A DNA stretch of 59,402 nucleotides from Brachybacterium nesterenkovii (GCF_900163655.1 NZ_FWFG01000093.1:1-59402), one strand, 5' to 3'; positions 9,667 through 21,511 are shown, counted from the stretch's first letter. Translations and numbers: made by a program. The notes: generated by a model from the sequence alone, not told the origin.

Positions 9667-10790
9667 GGATCTATCTCTTCCTGCTGCTCGTCGCCGCGGC
9701 CGTCACCTACCTCGTGACCCCGGCGGCGCGGCTGCTGGCGCGACGGCTCGGCGCCATGACGGCGGTGCGCTCGCGCGACGTCCACGACGCGGTCACCCCG
9801 CGTCTGGGGGGCGTGGCGATGCTCGCGGGCCTCATGGCGACGATGGCGGTGGCCAGCCGGGTCCCGTTCCTCGAGGGGCTGTTCCAGGAGAGCCGCCAGG
9901 CCTGGGCGATCCTCGCGGCGGGGACCCTGGTGTGCCTGGTCGGCGCCGCGGACGACAAGTGGGATCTCGACTGGGTCACCAAGCTCGCGGGGCAGACCCT
10001 CGCCGCCTTCCTCCTGGCCTGGCAGGGTGTGCAGCTGACGACGCTGCCGATCGCGGGCCAGGTGCTGCTGTCGCCCACGATGCTCCTGCTGCTGACCGTG
10101 CTCGTGGTGCTCGTGTCGATGAACGCCGTGAACTTCATCGACGGCCTCGACGGCCTCGCGGCCGGGGTCATGGCGATCGGCGGCACCGCCTTCTTCGTCT
10201 ACGCCTACGTGCTCACCCGCACCGCCGGCTCGACGACGGACTACTCCTCGCTCGCGGCGATGATCACGATCATCCTGGTCGGCATCTGCGTCGGCTTCCT
10301 CCCGCACAACCTCACCCGCGCTCGCGTGTTCATGGGCGACAGCGGCTCGATGCTGCTGGGCCTGCTGCTCGCGGCCTCGTCGATCACCGTCACCGGACGG
10401 ATCGACCCGGCGCGCCTCTCAGGCGCCGACCTGCTCGCCCAGCTGCTGCCGATCATGCTGCCGTTCGGCGTCATGTTCATCCCGTTCCTGGACTTCGCGC
10501 TCGCGGTCATCCGCCGCGTCGGCTCGGGCCGCTCCCCGTTCCACGCCGATGCGCTGCACCTGCACCACCGCCTCCTCGCGCTCGGGCACTCCAAGGCCCA
10601 CGCCGTGTGGATCATGTACCTGTGGTCCGTCGTGGTGTGCGTCGGGATGCTGCTGCCCGTGTGGGTGTCCCTGCGCATGTGCATCGCGTTCTGGGTGGTC
10701 GGTATCGTCCTGGCCCTGCTCATCACCTTCGCCCCCCGCATCCGCGGGAGGGTCGCCCGCCGTCCCGAGGAGACACGTGCCCGCACCTGA
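9663..10790 (+). CDS. Undecaprenyl-phosphate GlcNAc-1-phosphate transferase (WecA/Rfe/TagO family)
   Basis: Integral membrane polyprenyl-phosphate glycosyl-1-phosphate transferase that starts cell-wall glycopolymer or linker synthesis. 375 residues from GTG 9663, overlapping the preceding stop (GTGA). About ten or eleven hydrophobic segments. Signature sites: Asp pair in the LVGAADDKWDLDW segment, NFIDGLDGLAAG, MGDSGSMLLG and the HLHHRLLALG loop near the C-terminus. Its place between the sua5-like gene and the AtpI-like gene equals that of M. tuberculosis Rv1302 (wecA/rfe). The exact sugar-nucleotide substrate cannot be told from sequence. Confidence 0.9.
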   Translation: MRIYLFLLLVAAAVTYLVTPAARLLARRLGAMTAVRSRDVHDAVTPRLGGVAMLAGLMATMAVASRVPFLEGLFQESRQAWAILAAGTLVCLVGAADDKWDLDWVTKLAGQTLAAFLLAWQGVQLTTLPIAGQVLLSPTMLLLLTVLVVLVSMNAVNFIDGLDGLAAGVMAIGGTAFFVYAYVLTRTAGSTTDYSSLAAMITIILVGICVGFLPHNLTRARVFMGDSGSMLLGLLLAASSITVTGRIDPARLSGADLLAQLLPIMLPFGVMFIPFLDFALAVIRRVGSGRSPFHADALHLHHRLLALGHSKAHAVWIMYLWSVVVCVGMLLPVWVSLRMCIAFWVVGIVLALLITFAPRIRGRVARRPEETRART

Positions 10791-11307
10791 CCCCGCCGCG
10801 CCCCCGCCCGCTCCTGACGCTCGCGGGGATCGGACCGCCGGCTCCTCCGGTGCCGAGCCCACCGCCGCGGAGCTCACGGCGATCCGCGATCGCAGCGAGC
10901 GGGCGGCCGCGCGCAACGACGCGACGATGACCCGCGCGGTGCTCATCGCCATCGGCGCCGGTCTCGCGCTCGACGCCCTCGCGGTGGTCGCGGCCCTCCT
11001 CCTGGGCGGCCCCGGGGCGGTCCTCGGCGCGCTCGTCGGGACGGGCCTGGCGCTCGTCGTCACGCTCCCCACCCTCATCAGCGCCCGCGTGGGCATGCGG
11101 CAGGGACCCGCGGCCATGGCCGGCGTGGTGCTGGGCACCTGGCTGGCCAAGATGGTCGTGCTCATCGGCGTGCTCCTCTGGGTGCGCACGCTGGGCTCCA
11201 TCGCCCTGCCGTGGACCGGGTACGCCCTGCTCGTCGGAGCGGTCGCTCCGGCCGTCGTCGAGGCCGTCCTCCTGCTGCGCTCCCGACCGCGCCTCGAGGT
11301 GCGCTGA
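10777..11307 (+). CDS. AtpI-like membrane protein upstream of the ATP synthase operon
   Basis: 176 residues from GTG 10777, with GAGGAG 4 nt upstream; it overlaps the end of the wecA-type gene by 14 bp. The first ~45 residues are Pro/Ala-rich and likely cytoplasmic, followed by four hydrophobic segments (AVLIAIGAGLALDALAVV; AVLGALVGTGLALVV; AAMAGVVLGTWLAKMVVLIG; YALLVGAVAPAVVEAVLL). Position directly before atpB, size and topology fit the AtpI-like proteins of actinobacteria (cf. Rv1303), thought to help c-ring assembly. Sequence similarity to AtpI is weak in this family, so the role is inferred mostly from context. Confidence 0.75.
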   Translation: MPAPDPAAPPPAPDARGDRTAGSSGAEPTAAELTAIRDRSERAAARNDATMTRAVLIAIGAGLALDALAVVAALLLGGPGAVLGALVGTGLALVVTLPTLISARVGMRQGPAAMAGVVLGTWLAKMVVLIGVLLWVRTLGSIALPWTGYALLVGAVAPAVVEAVLLLRSRPRLEVR

Positions 11308-11325
11308 CACCCTGCGGACGGCGTC

Positions 11326-11352
11326 TGGACAGGGGCGTTCCTCTGCTATGCT
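11326..11352 (+). promoter_or_regulatory. Putative promoter of the atp operon
   Basis: TGGACA (11326-11331) and TATGCT (11347-11352) resemble -35 and -10 boxes; the 15-bp spacing is short (16 if CTGGAC is taken). It sits 18 bp after the AtpI-like gene and about 260 bp before atpB. Confidence 0.45.
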
Positions 11353-11424
11353 CGTCGGGCACGCAGCACGCAGGCGCTCGCACCTCGCAGTCCTGGCCCG
11401 TGGCGTACCCCTGACCCCCACCGA

Positions 11425-11455
11425 CGGGGCCTCCCACCGCTTCGCGGGAGCCCCG
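11425..11455 (+). promoter_or_regulatory. Hairpin in the atp operon leader
   Basis: CGGGGCCTCCC (11425-11435) can pair with GGGAGCCCCG (11446-11455) with one bulge and a 10-nt loop. It lies between the putative promoter and atpB and may affect leader RNA stability or act as an attenuator. The rest of 11308-11615 shows no gene. Confidence 0.4.
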
Positions 11456-11615
11456 CAGCGCCGTGCCGAGATCTCCTCGGCCCCGGTCCTCGGGGATCAG
11501 GCGGTGGCGACGATGCCGTCCGCAGGCGCTGCACCGTCCGCCCCGGCGGATCGCTGAGACGAAGACCGGCCGCCCCGTCGCCGAGGCGACGGGCCGACGA
11601 CCACGGGAGATCGAT

Positions 11616-12425
11616 CTGAACACCGTCGACGACGCGAACCTCCTCCTCGCCGAGGGGGGACTGGATTTCCACATCCCTTCGCTCTCCGAGTTCTTCCCCG
11701 ACGCGATCCTGTTCGCGGGGACGCCCTTCGAGTTCAACCGGGTCCAGCTGGTGCGGCTCATCGTCCTGGCCGTCGTGCTCATCACGATGTCCGTCGTCGC
11801 CGCGCGCGCCCGCCTGGTGCCCGGCAAGGCGCAGAGCATCGTCGAGCTCCTCATCGAGTTCGTGCACTCGAGCATCATCGAGAACACCCTGGGCATGCGC
11901 GAGGGCCGGAAGTTCGCCCCGATGCTCATCACGATGTTCTTCCTGATCTTCGCGATGAACCTCGCCGGCGTGATCCCGGGGCTCAACCTCGCGGGCACGT
12001 CCGTGATCGGCCTGCCGCTCCTGCTGGCGCTGTGGACCTTCGGCACCTACGTCTTCTTCGGCGTGAAGAAGCACGGTCTGGTCGGGTACCTCAAGCACGA
12101 GACGATGCCCCCCGGCGTGCCGAAGCCGATCTACCTGCTGCTGGTCCCGATCGAGTTCCTGCAGGTGGTCCTGATCCGCTGGGCCTCGCTCACGATCCGA
12201 CTGCTCGCCAACATGGTCGCCGGTCACATCATGCTCGTGGTGTTCATCGGGCTGACCCAGGCGATGCTGTTCTCCGGCAGCTGGCTCATCGCCGCCTCCC
12301 CGCTGGGCGGCGCCCTCGCCATCGGCATCTACGGCTTCGAGATGTTCGTCGCCGCGCTGCAGGCCTTCATCTTCACCATGCTCTCGGCCGTCTACATCCA
12401 GATGGCCACCTCCGACGAGCACTGA
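11616..12425 (+). CDS. atpB: ATP synthase Fo subunit a
   Basis: Membrane stator subunit that forms the two proton half-channels against the c-ring. The conserved part begins LNTVDDANLLLAEGG; the best-supported start is CTG 11616, with GGGAGA at 11605-11610, giving 269 residues, normal for the subunit. The frame stays open to GTG 11463, but those ~50 residues are Arg/Pro-rich leader translation with no family likeness. The essential Arg is in the SLTIRLLANMVAGHIML helix. A CTG start is unusual and not certain. Confidence 0.93.
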   Translation: MNTVDDANLLLAEGGLDFHIPSLSEFFPDAILFAGTPFEFNRVQLVRLIVLAVVLITMSVVAARARLVPGKAQSIVELLIEFVHSSIIENTLGMREGRKFAPMLITMFFLIFAMNLAGVIPGLNLAGTSVIGLPLLLALWTFGTYVFFGVKKHGLVGYLKHETMPPGVPKPIYLLLVPIEFLQVVLIRWASLTIRLLANMVAGHIMLVVFIGLTQAMLFSGSWLIAASPLGGALAIGIYGFEMFVAALQAFIFTMLSAVYIQMATSDEH

Positions 12426-12458
12426 CCCGTCCGGGGCCGAGCCCCTGACGCCCCCTGA

Positions 12459-12736
<278 letters not shown>

Positions 12737-12737
<1 letters not shown>

Positions 12738-13276
12738 TGCTGCTCGCCGAGGAAGAGGTCTCGGGGACCCGTCTGCTGATCCCCGCGCCGTCGGAGATCA
12801 TCTGGACGGCGATGTTCCTCCTGATCTTCGCCCTCGTCTTCATGAAGTTCATCCTCCCGCGGCTCAACGCCGTGCTCGAGGAGCGGGCCCAGAAGATCGA
12901 GGGCGGCCTGCGCAAGGCCGAGGAGGTCCAGGAGGAGGCGGACCGCTTGCGTGCGGACACCGAGCAGGAGCTCGCCGCCGCCCGTCAGGAGGCCGCCGCC
13001 ATCCGCGAGAAGGCGCGCCAGGACGGCGCCCGCATCCTCGAGGAGGCCAAGGCCCGTGCCGAGGCCGAGAACGAGCGCATCCTGACCGCGGGCCAGCAGC
13101 AGCTGCTCGCCGAGCGCCAGACCGTCTTGACCCAGCTGCGCGGCGAGGTCGGCTCGCTGGCGATCGGGCTCGCCTCGAAGATCGTGGGCGAGTCGCTCAG
13201 GGACGACGAGCGCTCCTCGCGCGTGACCGACCGCTTCCTGGCCGATCTCGAGTCGTCCCAGCTCGCCTCCCGCTGA
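12737..13276 (+). CDS. atpF: ATP synthase Fo subunit b
   Basis: Peripheral stalk subunit of 179 residues. One N-terminal membrane helix (about residues 20-38, IIWTAMFLLIFALVFMKFIL) is followed by a long, charged Ala/Glu/Arg coiled coil typical of subunit b. Start ATG overlaps the atpE stop by one base. A single b gene is present, so the stalk is presumably a homodimer, unlike the b plus b-delta fusion of mycobacteria. Confidence 0.95.
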
Positions 13277-13303
13277 CCCGTCCCACCGAAGGAGCACTGA
13301 CCG

Positions 13304-14119
13304 ATGCGAGGAACCTCAGCCGCCTCTCTGCGCGAGGTCGTCGAGGCTGCGGAGCACACGTTCCGCACCGCGGACGCCCCCCTGGAGCAGACGGCCGATG
13401 AGCTGTTCTCCGCGCTCGAGGTGATCGACGGGAGCAACCAGCTCCTGCGCCTGCTGAGCGACGGCGGGCTTCCGGCCTCCGTCAAGCAGCAGGCCGCTCG
13501 CGAGCTGTTCGGCTCCCGCATCGGGCAGGCCGCGCTCTCGGTCGTGCTCGACGTGGTCGGGCGCCGCTGGTCCGAGCAGGAGGACGTCCTGGACGCGCTC
13601 GAGCGCGTGGGCGTCGTCGCCCTGCTCGAGCAGGCGTCGCGCAGCGGGAGCCTCGAGCGGGTCGAGGAGGAGCTGTTCCAGGTCTCCCGCCTCATCGACG
13701 CGACGCCGGAGCTGTCCGAGGCGTTCGACGATGCGCGCGAGCGACCGGCGGAGCGCGCGGGCGTCCTCGGCCGCCTGCTGTCCGGGCGCGTCGATCCGAT
13801 CACGCTCTCCCTCGCCACCCAGGCCGTGGCCCGGCGCAGCGAGGCCAAGCCGTCCCGGCGCGTGCTCGAGCTCGCGGAGTACGCCTCCGAGCGCCGCGGG
13901 CGGCTCCTCGCCGTCGTGACGAGCGCGCGGCCGCTCACCGAGCAGCAGAGCGCACGACTGGGCGCGATCCTCGACCGCATCTACGGCCGCCCCGTCCAGA
14001 TGAACGTCGAGGTCTCCTCGGACGTCGTCGGCGGTCTGCGGATCCAGGTCGGCGACGACCTGTACGACGCCACCGTCCTCTCGCGGCTGGCGCAGGCGCG
14101 CGAGCGCCTCGCCTCCTGA
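13304..14119 (+). CDS. atpH: ATP synthase F1 subunit delta
   Basis: Links the b stalk to the top of F1. 271 residues from ATG 13304, with AAGGAG (13289-13294) 9 nt upstream. It is longer than the ~180-residue E. coli protein, as in other actinobacteria, with an N-terminal extension before the helical bundle. The C-terminal region carries the typical [14 protein letters not shown] and [19 protein letters not shown] segment ([18 protein letters not shown]). It is placed between atpF and atpA as usual. Confidence 0.93.
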   Translation: MRGTSAASLREVVEAAEHTFRTADAPLEQTADELFSALEVIDGSNQLLRLLSDGGLPASVKQQAARELFGSRIGQAALSVVLDVVGRRWSEQEDVLDALERVGVVALLEQASRSGSLERVEEELFQVSRLIDATPELSEAFDDARERPAERAGVLGRLLSGRVDPITLSLATQAVARRSEAKPSRRVLELAEYASERRGRLLAVVTSARPLTEQQSARLGAILDRIYGRPVQMNVEVSSDVVGGLRIQVGDDLYDATVLSRLAQARERLAS

Positions 14120-14190
14120 CCGCGCCCCCACAGCACCCACACACCTCCCCGGCCGAGTCCGGGCCCACCGATAGGAAGCGAAGCAGCGCG

Positions 14191-15816
14191 ATGGCCGAGC
14201 TCACGATCTCCCCGGAGGACATCCGGAACGCCCTGGACACCGCCGTGTCCACCTACCAGGCCGAGACGCCCGACCGCGAAGAGGTCGGCCGCGTGGCCGA
14301 GGCCGCGGACGGCATCGCCCGCATCGAGGGTCTGCCCAACGTCATGGCCAACGAGCTCGTCCGCTTCGAGGACGGCACGCTGGGCCTGGCGCTGAACCTC
14401 GACCTGCGCAAGGTCGGCGTCGTCGTCCTGGGCGAGTTCGCCGGCATCGAGGAGGGCCAGGAGGTCCGCCGCACCGGCGAGGTCCTGTCGATCCCCGTGG
14501 GCGAGGGCTACCTCGGCCGCGTCGTCGACCCGACCGGCACGCCCATCGACGGCCTCGGCGAGATCGAGACCTCGGGCCGCCGCGCCCTAGAGCTGCAGGC
14601 CCCCACGGTCATGCAGCGCAAGAGCGTCAAGGAGCCCCTGCAGACGGGCCTCAAGGCGATCGACGCGATGATCCCGATCGGCCGCGGCCAGCGCCAGCTG
14701 ATCATCGGCGACCGCCAGACCGGCAAGACCACCATCGCGCTCGACGCGATCCTCAACCAGAAGGCGAACTGGGAGAGCGGAGACCCGAGCAAGCAGGTCC
14801 GCTGCATCTACGTCGCCATCGGTCAGAAGGGCTCGACCATCGCCTCGGTGCGCGCGACCCTCGAGGAGGCCGGCGCCCTGGAGTACACGACCATCGTCGC
14901 GGCCCCCGCCTCCGACCCGGCGGGCTTCAAGTACATCGCCCCCTACGCCGGCTCGGCCATCGGCCAGCAGTGGATGTACGAGGGCAAGCACGTCCTCATC
15001 GTCTTCGACGACCTGTCCAAGCAGGCCGAGGCCTACCGCGCCGTGTCGCTCCTCCTGCGCCGCCCGCCGGGCCGCGAGGCCTACCCGGGCGACGTCTTCT
15101 ACCTGCACTCGCGCCTCCTCGAGCGCTGCGCGAAGCTGTCGGACGCGATGGGCGGCGGGTCGATGACCGGCCTGCCGATCATCGAGACCAAGGCCAACGA
15201 CATCTCGGCCTACATCCCCACCAACGTCATCTCGATCACCGACGGCCAGTGCTTCCTGCAGTCGGACCTGTTCAACGCCGACCAGCGGCCCGCGGTCGAC
15301 GTGGGCGTCTCGGTCTCGCGCGTCGGCGGCTCCGCCCAGATTAAGGCCATGAAGAAGGTCTCGGGCACGCTCAAGATCTCCCTGGCCCAGTACCGCGACC
15401 TCGAGGCCTTCGCCATGTTCGCCTCGGACCTGGACGCGGCGAGCCGCCAGTCCCTGGCCCGCGGCGCCCGTCTCATGGAGCTCCTGCGCCAGCCCGCCTC
15501 CTCGCCGTTCCCGGTCGAGGAGCAGGTCGTCTCGATCTGGGCCGGCACCACCGGCAAGCTCGACGATGTCGAGGTCGAGGACGTCCGCGACTTCGAGCAG
15601 GTGCTGCTCGAGCACCTGCGCCACAACGGCACCGTCCTCTCCACGATCCGCGAGACCGGGAAGTTCGAGGACGAGACCGAGGCCGAGCTCGAGGGCATCC
15701 TCGCCGACGTCAAGCGCGACTACCTGGCCGGCAAGGGCCAGGGCGAGGAGCGCCATGACGTCTCGGAGAGCCTCGAGGCCGACAAGATCGAGCAGGAGAA
15801 CATCGTCCGCGGCTGA
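14191..15816 (+). CDS. atpA: ATP synthase F1 subunit alpha
   Basis: Non-catalytic nucleotide-binding subunit of the F1 hexamer. 541 residues; the P-loop GDRQTGKT is at residues 173-180. Further family segments are visible: [15 protein letters not shown] ([14 protein letters not shown]), the [25 protein letters not shown] region (shown only in part: [13 protein letters not shown]) and the [17 protein letters not shown] [17 protein letters not shown]. The C-terminus has a charged tail of about 25 residues. ATG 14191 has AGGAAG 12 nt upstream, slightly far. Confidence 0.98.
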   Translation: MAELTISPEDIRNALDTAVSTYQAETPDREEVGRVAEAADGIARIEGLPNVMANELVRFEDGTLGLALNLDLRKVGVVVLGEFAGIEEGQEVRRTGEVLSIPVGEGYLGRVVDPTGTPIDGLGEIETSGRRALELQAPTVMQRKSVKEPLQTGLKAIDAMIPIGRGQRQLIIGDRQTGKTTIALDAILNQKANWESGDPSKQVRCIYVAIGQKGSTIASVRATLEEAGALEYTTIVAAPASDPAGFKYIAPYAGSAIGQQWMYEGKHVLIVFDDLSKQAEAYRAVSLLLRRPPGREAYPGDVFYLHSRLLERCAKLSDAMGGGSMTGLPIIETKANDISAYIPTNVISITDGQCFLQSDLFNADQRPAVDVGVSVSRVGGSAQIKAMKKVSGTLKISLAQYRDLEAFAMFASDLDAASRQSLARGARLMELLRQPASSPFPVEEQVVSIWAGTTGKLDDVEVEDVRDFEQVLLEHLRHNGTVLSTIRETGKFEDETEAELEGILADVKRDYLAGKGQGEERHDVSESLEADKIEQENIVRG

Positions 15817-15881
15817 TCGCGACCGGGCGGCCCGGCCGGGCCGCCCGCCGATCACCGATCCGCCACGCACGAGGGAGAGAT

Positions 15882-16790
15882 ATGGGAGCGCAGCAGAGGG
15901 AGTACAAGAAGAGGATCCGCTCCGCGCAGGGCATGCAGAAGATCTTCAAGGCCCAGGAGATGATCGCCGCGGCGCGCATCTCCAAGGCGCAGGCCCGCGT
16001 GGAGGCGACGACCCCCTACGCCGACGCGATCACCCAGGCCATCGGCGCGGTCGCGACGCACACCCGTGATGCCGTACACCCGTTCCTCGCGCAGGACCGG
16101 AGCCGGACCGGCCGCGTCGCGATCCTGCTCATCACGAGCGACCGCGGCATGGCGGGCTCCTACTCGTCGAGCGCGATCCGCCAGGCGGAGCGGCTGAACA
16201 ACACGCTGCGCGCGGAGGGCAAGTCGGTCGAGCGGTACATCGTCGGCCGCAAGGGCGACTCGTACTTTCGCTTCCGCAACCGTCGCGTCGAGCAGTCCTG
16301 GACGCCGTACAAGGAGACGGAGCTCGTCGAGCTCGGCCACGAGATCGCGGCCACGCTCAATGCCCGCCTGCTCGATGAGAGCGAGAACGGCCTCGACGAG
16401 CTGTTCGTCGTCGGGACCCGCTTCATCAGCCGCTTCCAGCAGGAGGCGCGGGTCGCGCGCCTCGTGCCGCTCGCGGTCGTGGACGCCGACGAGGACGCGG
16501 ACACCACGTTCCCGCTGTACGACTTCATCCCCGACGCCGCGACGGTGCTCGACGACCTCGTGCCCCGCTACGTGACCTCGCGGATCGTCAGCATCCTGCT
16601 GCAGTCGATGGCCTCCGAGCACGCCTCGCGCCAGCGGGCCATGAAGACCGCGACCGACAACGCCGATTCCCAGATCACCAAGTTCACCCGGCTCGCGAAC
16701 GCCGCGCGCCAGGCCGAGATCACCCAGGAGATCACCGAGATCGTCGGCGGCGCCGACGCCCTGGCCGGATCGGGCCGCAAGGACCGCTGA
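15882..16790 (+). CDS. atpG: ATP synthase F1 subunit gamma
   Basis: Central rotor shaft, 302 residues from ATG 15882 with GAGGGAG just upstream. The N-terminal coiled-coil QQREYKKRIRSAQGMQKIFK and the C-terminal helix with SQITKFTRLANAARQAEIT are the conserved rotor helices. The central domain carries the conserved ITSDRGMAGSYSS segment. Gene order atpA-atpG-atpD-atpC is canonical. Confidence 0.97.
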   Translation: MGAQQREYKKRIRSAQGMQKIFKAQEMIAAARISKAQARVEATTPYADAITQAIGAVATHTRDAVHPFLAQDRSRTGRVAILLITSDRGMAGSYSSSAIRQAERLNNTLRAEGKSVERYIVGRKGDSYFRFRNRRVEQSWTPYKETELVELGHEIAATLNARLLDESENGLDELFVVGTRFISRFQQEARVARLVPLAVVDADEDADTTFPLYDFIPDAATVLDDLVPRYVTSRIVSILLQSMASEHASRQRAMKTATDNADSQITKFTRLANAARQAEITQEITEIVGGADALAGSGRKDR

Positions 16791-18604
<1,814 letters not shown>

Positions 18605-18618
18605 CGGCGAGCGGCGCC

Positions 18619-19059
18619 ATGCACGTGGACGTCCCGATCACCCTGGTGGTGATCGGGACGTTCTGCGTCCTGCTCGCGGTGCTGTACGTCCTGCGCCAGC
18701 TGCTGGTGTCGCGCAGCCTCGGGTCCTTCGAGTGCGCGGTCCTGCGGCGCGGCCACGTGACGCGGCGCGAGGGCTGGCAGAACGGCCTGATGCGCTTCGG
18801 CATCGAGCGCCTGCGCTGGTACCGCGCGTTCTCGCTGCGGGTGCGGCCGGAGCTGACGATCGACCGCCGCGAGATCCTGGATCTCGAGCGGACCGAGGTC
18901 GATGCGGTCGTCGAGGGCATGGAGCCGCACGTCCTCATCGAGATGCGCATGTCCACCGGGCGCACCCATCGCCTGCTGGTGGCCCGCTCCGCCGCCGCGG
19001 GGCTGCTGGCGTGGCTCGAGGCCGCCCCCGCGGGCTTCATGCGCCGCGGGACCGACTGA
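18619..19059 (+). CDS. DUF2550 family membrane-anchored protein
   Basis: 146 residues from ATG 18619, 14 bp after atpC. One N-terminal membrane helix (VPITLVVIGTFCVLLAVLYVL) followed by a compact basic domain with FECAVLRRG, WQNGLMRFG and RWYRAFSLRVRPEL. These fit DUF2550, an actinobacterial family that typically follows atpC (cf. Rv1312). Function unknown; the constant linkage to atpC suggests co-transcription rather than a shown role in the enzyme. The flank 19060-19143 shows no gene. Confidence 0.85.
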   Translation: MHVDVPITLVVIGTFCVLLAVLYVLRQLLVSRSLGSFECAVLRRGHVTRREGWQNGLMRFGIERLRWYRAFSLRVRPELTIDRREILDLERTEVDAVVEGMEPHVLIEMRMSTGRTHRLLVARSAAAGLLAWLEAAPAGFMRRGTD

Positions 19060-19143
19060 CGCTCCCGGACGGCGGGCTGAGGTGCCGGTGAGAGGGCCCC
19101 TCGGAAGGCTGGGTGAGAGGGGCGGCCCGGTGAGCGGGGCGGC

Positions 19144-20385
19144 TCAGACGTCCAGCAGCTCCCCGCCGCGGATCACGGCCTCGACCCGCAGACCTTCGTC
19201 CACGAGCAGCACGTCCGCGCGCATACCGGCCCGCAGCGCGCCGATCTCGGCCTCGTGGCCGAGCACCCGGGCCGGCACCGCGGTGGCGGCCGCGACCGCG
19301 ACGGCGAGGTCCACTCCCGCCTCCTGCACCGTGAAGCGCAGGACGTCGAGGAGGTGCGCCGTGCCGCCGGCGATGGCGCCGTCCTCGGCGAGGGTGGCCA
19401 CGCCGCCGTCCACGACCACGTCGAGGGCGCCCAGGCGGTAGCGTCCGTCGGCCATGCCCGTCGCCGCCATCGCATCGGTCACGAGCACCACGTGCTCGGG
19501 CTCGGCGATGTCGAAGACGTAGCGGACGGTCTCGGCGGACACGTGCGCGCCGTCGGCGATGAGCTCGACGATCATCTCGCCGCGCGCGGCCGCATCGAGG
19601 CAGGCGAAGGCCGGTCCGGCATCGCGGTGGTGGATCGGCCGCATGCCGTTGAACAGGTGGGTCGCGGTCGGCAGGCTCGAGCGCGCGCCGGGGGATGCGA
19701 GGGCGGCGCGGGAGGCGGCGATGCCCTCCTCCATCTGCGTGCCGCTGCAGTCGGTGTGCCCGAGGGAGGGGATCGCGCCTCCTGCCGCGAGCTCGGCGAT
19801 CACGGCATCGGCGTCCTCGGCCTCCGGGGCCACGGTCATGGTCGCGATGGCGCCCGGCGCCATCGCGCACAGCTCCGCGACGAGCGCGGCATCGCCGCCG
19901 ACGATGTGCGCCGGGTTCTGGGCGCCCTTGCGGGCGGGGGAGATGAACGGCCCCTCGAGGTGCAGCGCGGCGAGCTCGCCGGCCTCGACCAGCGGGGCGA
20001 GCATCGCCACGCGGCGGCGCAGCTCCTTGGCGGAGGCGGTCACGAGAGAGGCGACGAGCGCGGTGGTGCCGTGCGCGCGGTGCTCGCGGACGGCGACGAG
20101 CGCCTCCTGCGCGTCGGCGCAGTCGGGGAAGGACGCGCCGCCGCCGCCGTGGTCGTGGATGTCCACGAGACCGGGGAGGATCGTGCCGGTGCAGCGGAGC
20201 GTCTCTGCGGCGGTGTGCGCGGGCGCGTCGGCGGCGGGGCCCGCGTAGGCGATGCGGTCGCCGCGGAGCAGGATCAGGGCGTCCTCGACGACGCCCTCGG
20301 GCAGCACGGCGGTGCCGGTGATGGCGAGGTCGGACGGGGCGTCGGTGCGGGCGGGCCCGTCGGGCACGTCGGTGGGCGCGGTCAT
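19144..20385 (-). CDS. nagA: N-acetylglucosamine-6-phosphate deacetylase
   Basis: Amidohydrolase that deacetylates GlcNAc-6-phosphate in amino-sugar recycling. 413 residues; on the minus strand AGGAGG (complement of 20392-20397) lies 6 nt before the ATG at 20385, a strong site. Metal and catalytic residues: GLVDIHDHGGGG (HxH), HLEGPFISPARKGAQ (Glu), SLGHTDCSG (His), THLFNGMRPIHHR (His) and VLVTDAMAATG (catalytic Asp). It is transcribed opposite to the atp operon. No nagB or PTS gene is next to it in this window. Confidence 0.95.
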   Translation of the reverse strand: MTAPTDVPDGPARTDAPSDLAITGTAVLPEGVVEDALILLRGDRIAYAGPAADAPAHTAAETLRCTGTILPGLVDIHDHGGGGASFPDCADAQEALVAVREHRAHGTTALVASLVTASAKELRRRVAMLAPLVEAGELAALHLEGPFISPARKGAQNPAHIVGGDAALVAELCAMAPGAIATMTVAPEAEDADAVIAELAAGGAIPSLGHTDCSGTQMEEGIAASRAALASPGARSSLPTATHLFNGMRPIHHRDAGPAFACLDAAARGEMIVELIADGAHVSAETVRYVFDIAEPEHVVLVTDAMAATGMADGRYRLGALDVVVDGGVATLAEDGAIAGGTAHLLDVLRFTVQEAGVDLAVAVAAATAVPARVLGHEAEIGALRAGMRADVLLVDEGLRVEAVIRGGELLDV

Positions 20386-20454
20386 CGGGTGCCTCCTGGG
20401 CTCGGGTGGCTCGGGCGCGGCCCGTTCCTCAGGACCGCTGATGATTCGGTCGGG

Positions 20455-21276
20455 TCAGAACAGTCGCGATTCCGCGTCGTCGATGCCGCGCAGGGCGTCG
20501 TAGTCGAGGGTCACGCAGTCGATGCCGCGGTCGCCCGCGAGCACCTTGGCCTGGGGCTTGATGAGCTGGGCCGCGAAGATCCCGCGGACGGGGGACAGGA
20601 GCGGATCGCGGTTGAGCAGCTCCAGGTAGCGGGTCAGCTGCTCGACGCCATCGATCTCGCCGCGCCGCTTGATCTCGATCGCGACCGTCCCGCCCTCGGG
20701 ATCCTTGGCGAGGATGTCCACGGGACCGATCGCGGTCGCGTACTCGCGCCGCACGAGCGACCAGCCCTCGCCGAGCGTCTCGATGTTCTCCGCGAGCAGC
20801 GCCTGCAGGTGGGCCTCCACGCCGTCCTTCTGCAGGCCCGGGTCCACGCCCAGGTCTGCGCTCAGGTCCGAGATGACCTCATGGATCCGCACGCGCAGCC
20901 GGTCGCCGGTCTTGGCATGGGTGACGTCCCACTGCTCGATCCAGGGATCGTCCTCGGGAGCCTCCGGGTCCTCGACGGAGGCGGCTGCCACGGATTCCTC
21001 GTCCGGCGCGGCTCCATGGTCCTCGACGGAGCCTGCGGTATCGGCATCGGCATCGGTATCGGCATCGGTATCGGCATCGGCATCGGCATCGGATCGCGTG
21101 ATCGTGCGCAGGGTGCACGGCGGGCTCATCCAGTTCAGGGGCTTGTAGCTGCCGCCGTCGGAGTGCACGAGCACGCTCCCGTCCGCCTTGACGATCAGGA
21201 GGCGGGGAGCGAGGGGCAGGTGAGCGGTGAGCCGACCGGTGTAGTCGACGGCGCAGCGGGCAACGACGAGACGCAC
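20455..21276 (-). CDS. nucS: Mismatch-specific endonuclease NucS/EndoMS with an Asp-Ala repeat linker
   Basis: Cuts mismatched DNA in the MutS/MutL-independent mismatch repair of actinobacteria and archaea. 273 residues. N-terminal dimerisation/DNA-binding domain residues 1-60, C-terminal RecB-like nuclease domain from about 110, with GPVDILAKD (Asp187), VAIEIKRRG (Glu201, Lys203) and EQLTRYLEL. The C-terminus SRLF resembles the beta-clamp-binding tail. Between the domains is an acidic linker including an 18-residue Asp-Ala/Asp-Thr run (63-80), encoded by nine 6-bp DNA repeats. Family members are usually ~225-245 residues, so the linker explains the excess. Equivalent to Rv1321. Confidence 0.93.
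   Translation of the reverse strand: MRLVVARCAVDYTGRLTAHLPLAPRLLIVKADGSVLVHSDGGSYKPLNWMSPPCTLRTITRSDADADADTDADTDADADTAGSVEDHGAAPDEESVAAASVEDPEAPEDDPWIEQWDVTHAKTGDRLRVRIHEVISDLSADLGVDPGLQKDGVEAHLQALLAENIETLGEGWSLVRREYATAIGPVDILAKDPEGGTVAIEIKRRGEIDGVEQLTRYLELLNRDPLLSPVRGIFAAQLIKPQAKVLAGDRGIDCVTLDYDALRGIDDAESRLF
21037..21090 (-). repeat. Hexanucleotide microsatellite inside nucS
   Basis: Nine consecutive GGYATC units (plus strand: GGTATC or GGCATC) encode alternating Asp-Ala and Asp-Thr on the minus strand. Each unit is two codons, so gain or loss keeps the frame and changes only linker length. Confidence 0.92.
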
Positions 21277-21463
21277 CCCGACAGGCTACGTCATGGGGAG
21301 CGGGGGTCCGCGCGGTCGCGCCGCGGCTCCGCGGCGGGTCCAGAGCGGGTGGAGGGCGGCGGTGAGAGCGATGCCGAGTGCGGAGCCCGCCCGGTCGCGC
21401 GACCGCGGCCCGGCGAGGCTCCGCGCCCTCCGGGACCCCGTCCGGAGCGACGGCGGGCCCCGG

Positions 21464-21469
21464 TAGAAT
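21464..21469 (+). promoter_or_regulatory. Putative -10 element
   Basis: GGTAGAATCC contains TAGAAT, about 43 bp before the GTG at 21512. No convincing -35 is seen 16-18 bp upstream. The rest of 21277-21511 is GC-rich and holds no gene I can support. Confidence 0.35.
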
Positions 21470-21511
21470 CCGAGGGTCCCGCGCGGGGACATGACCCGAG
21501 GGGAGGCGCCG

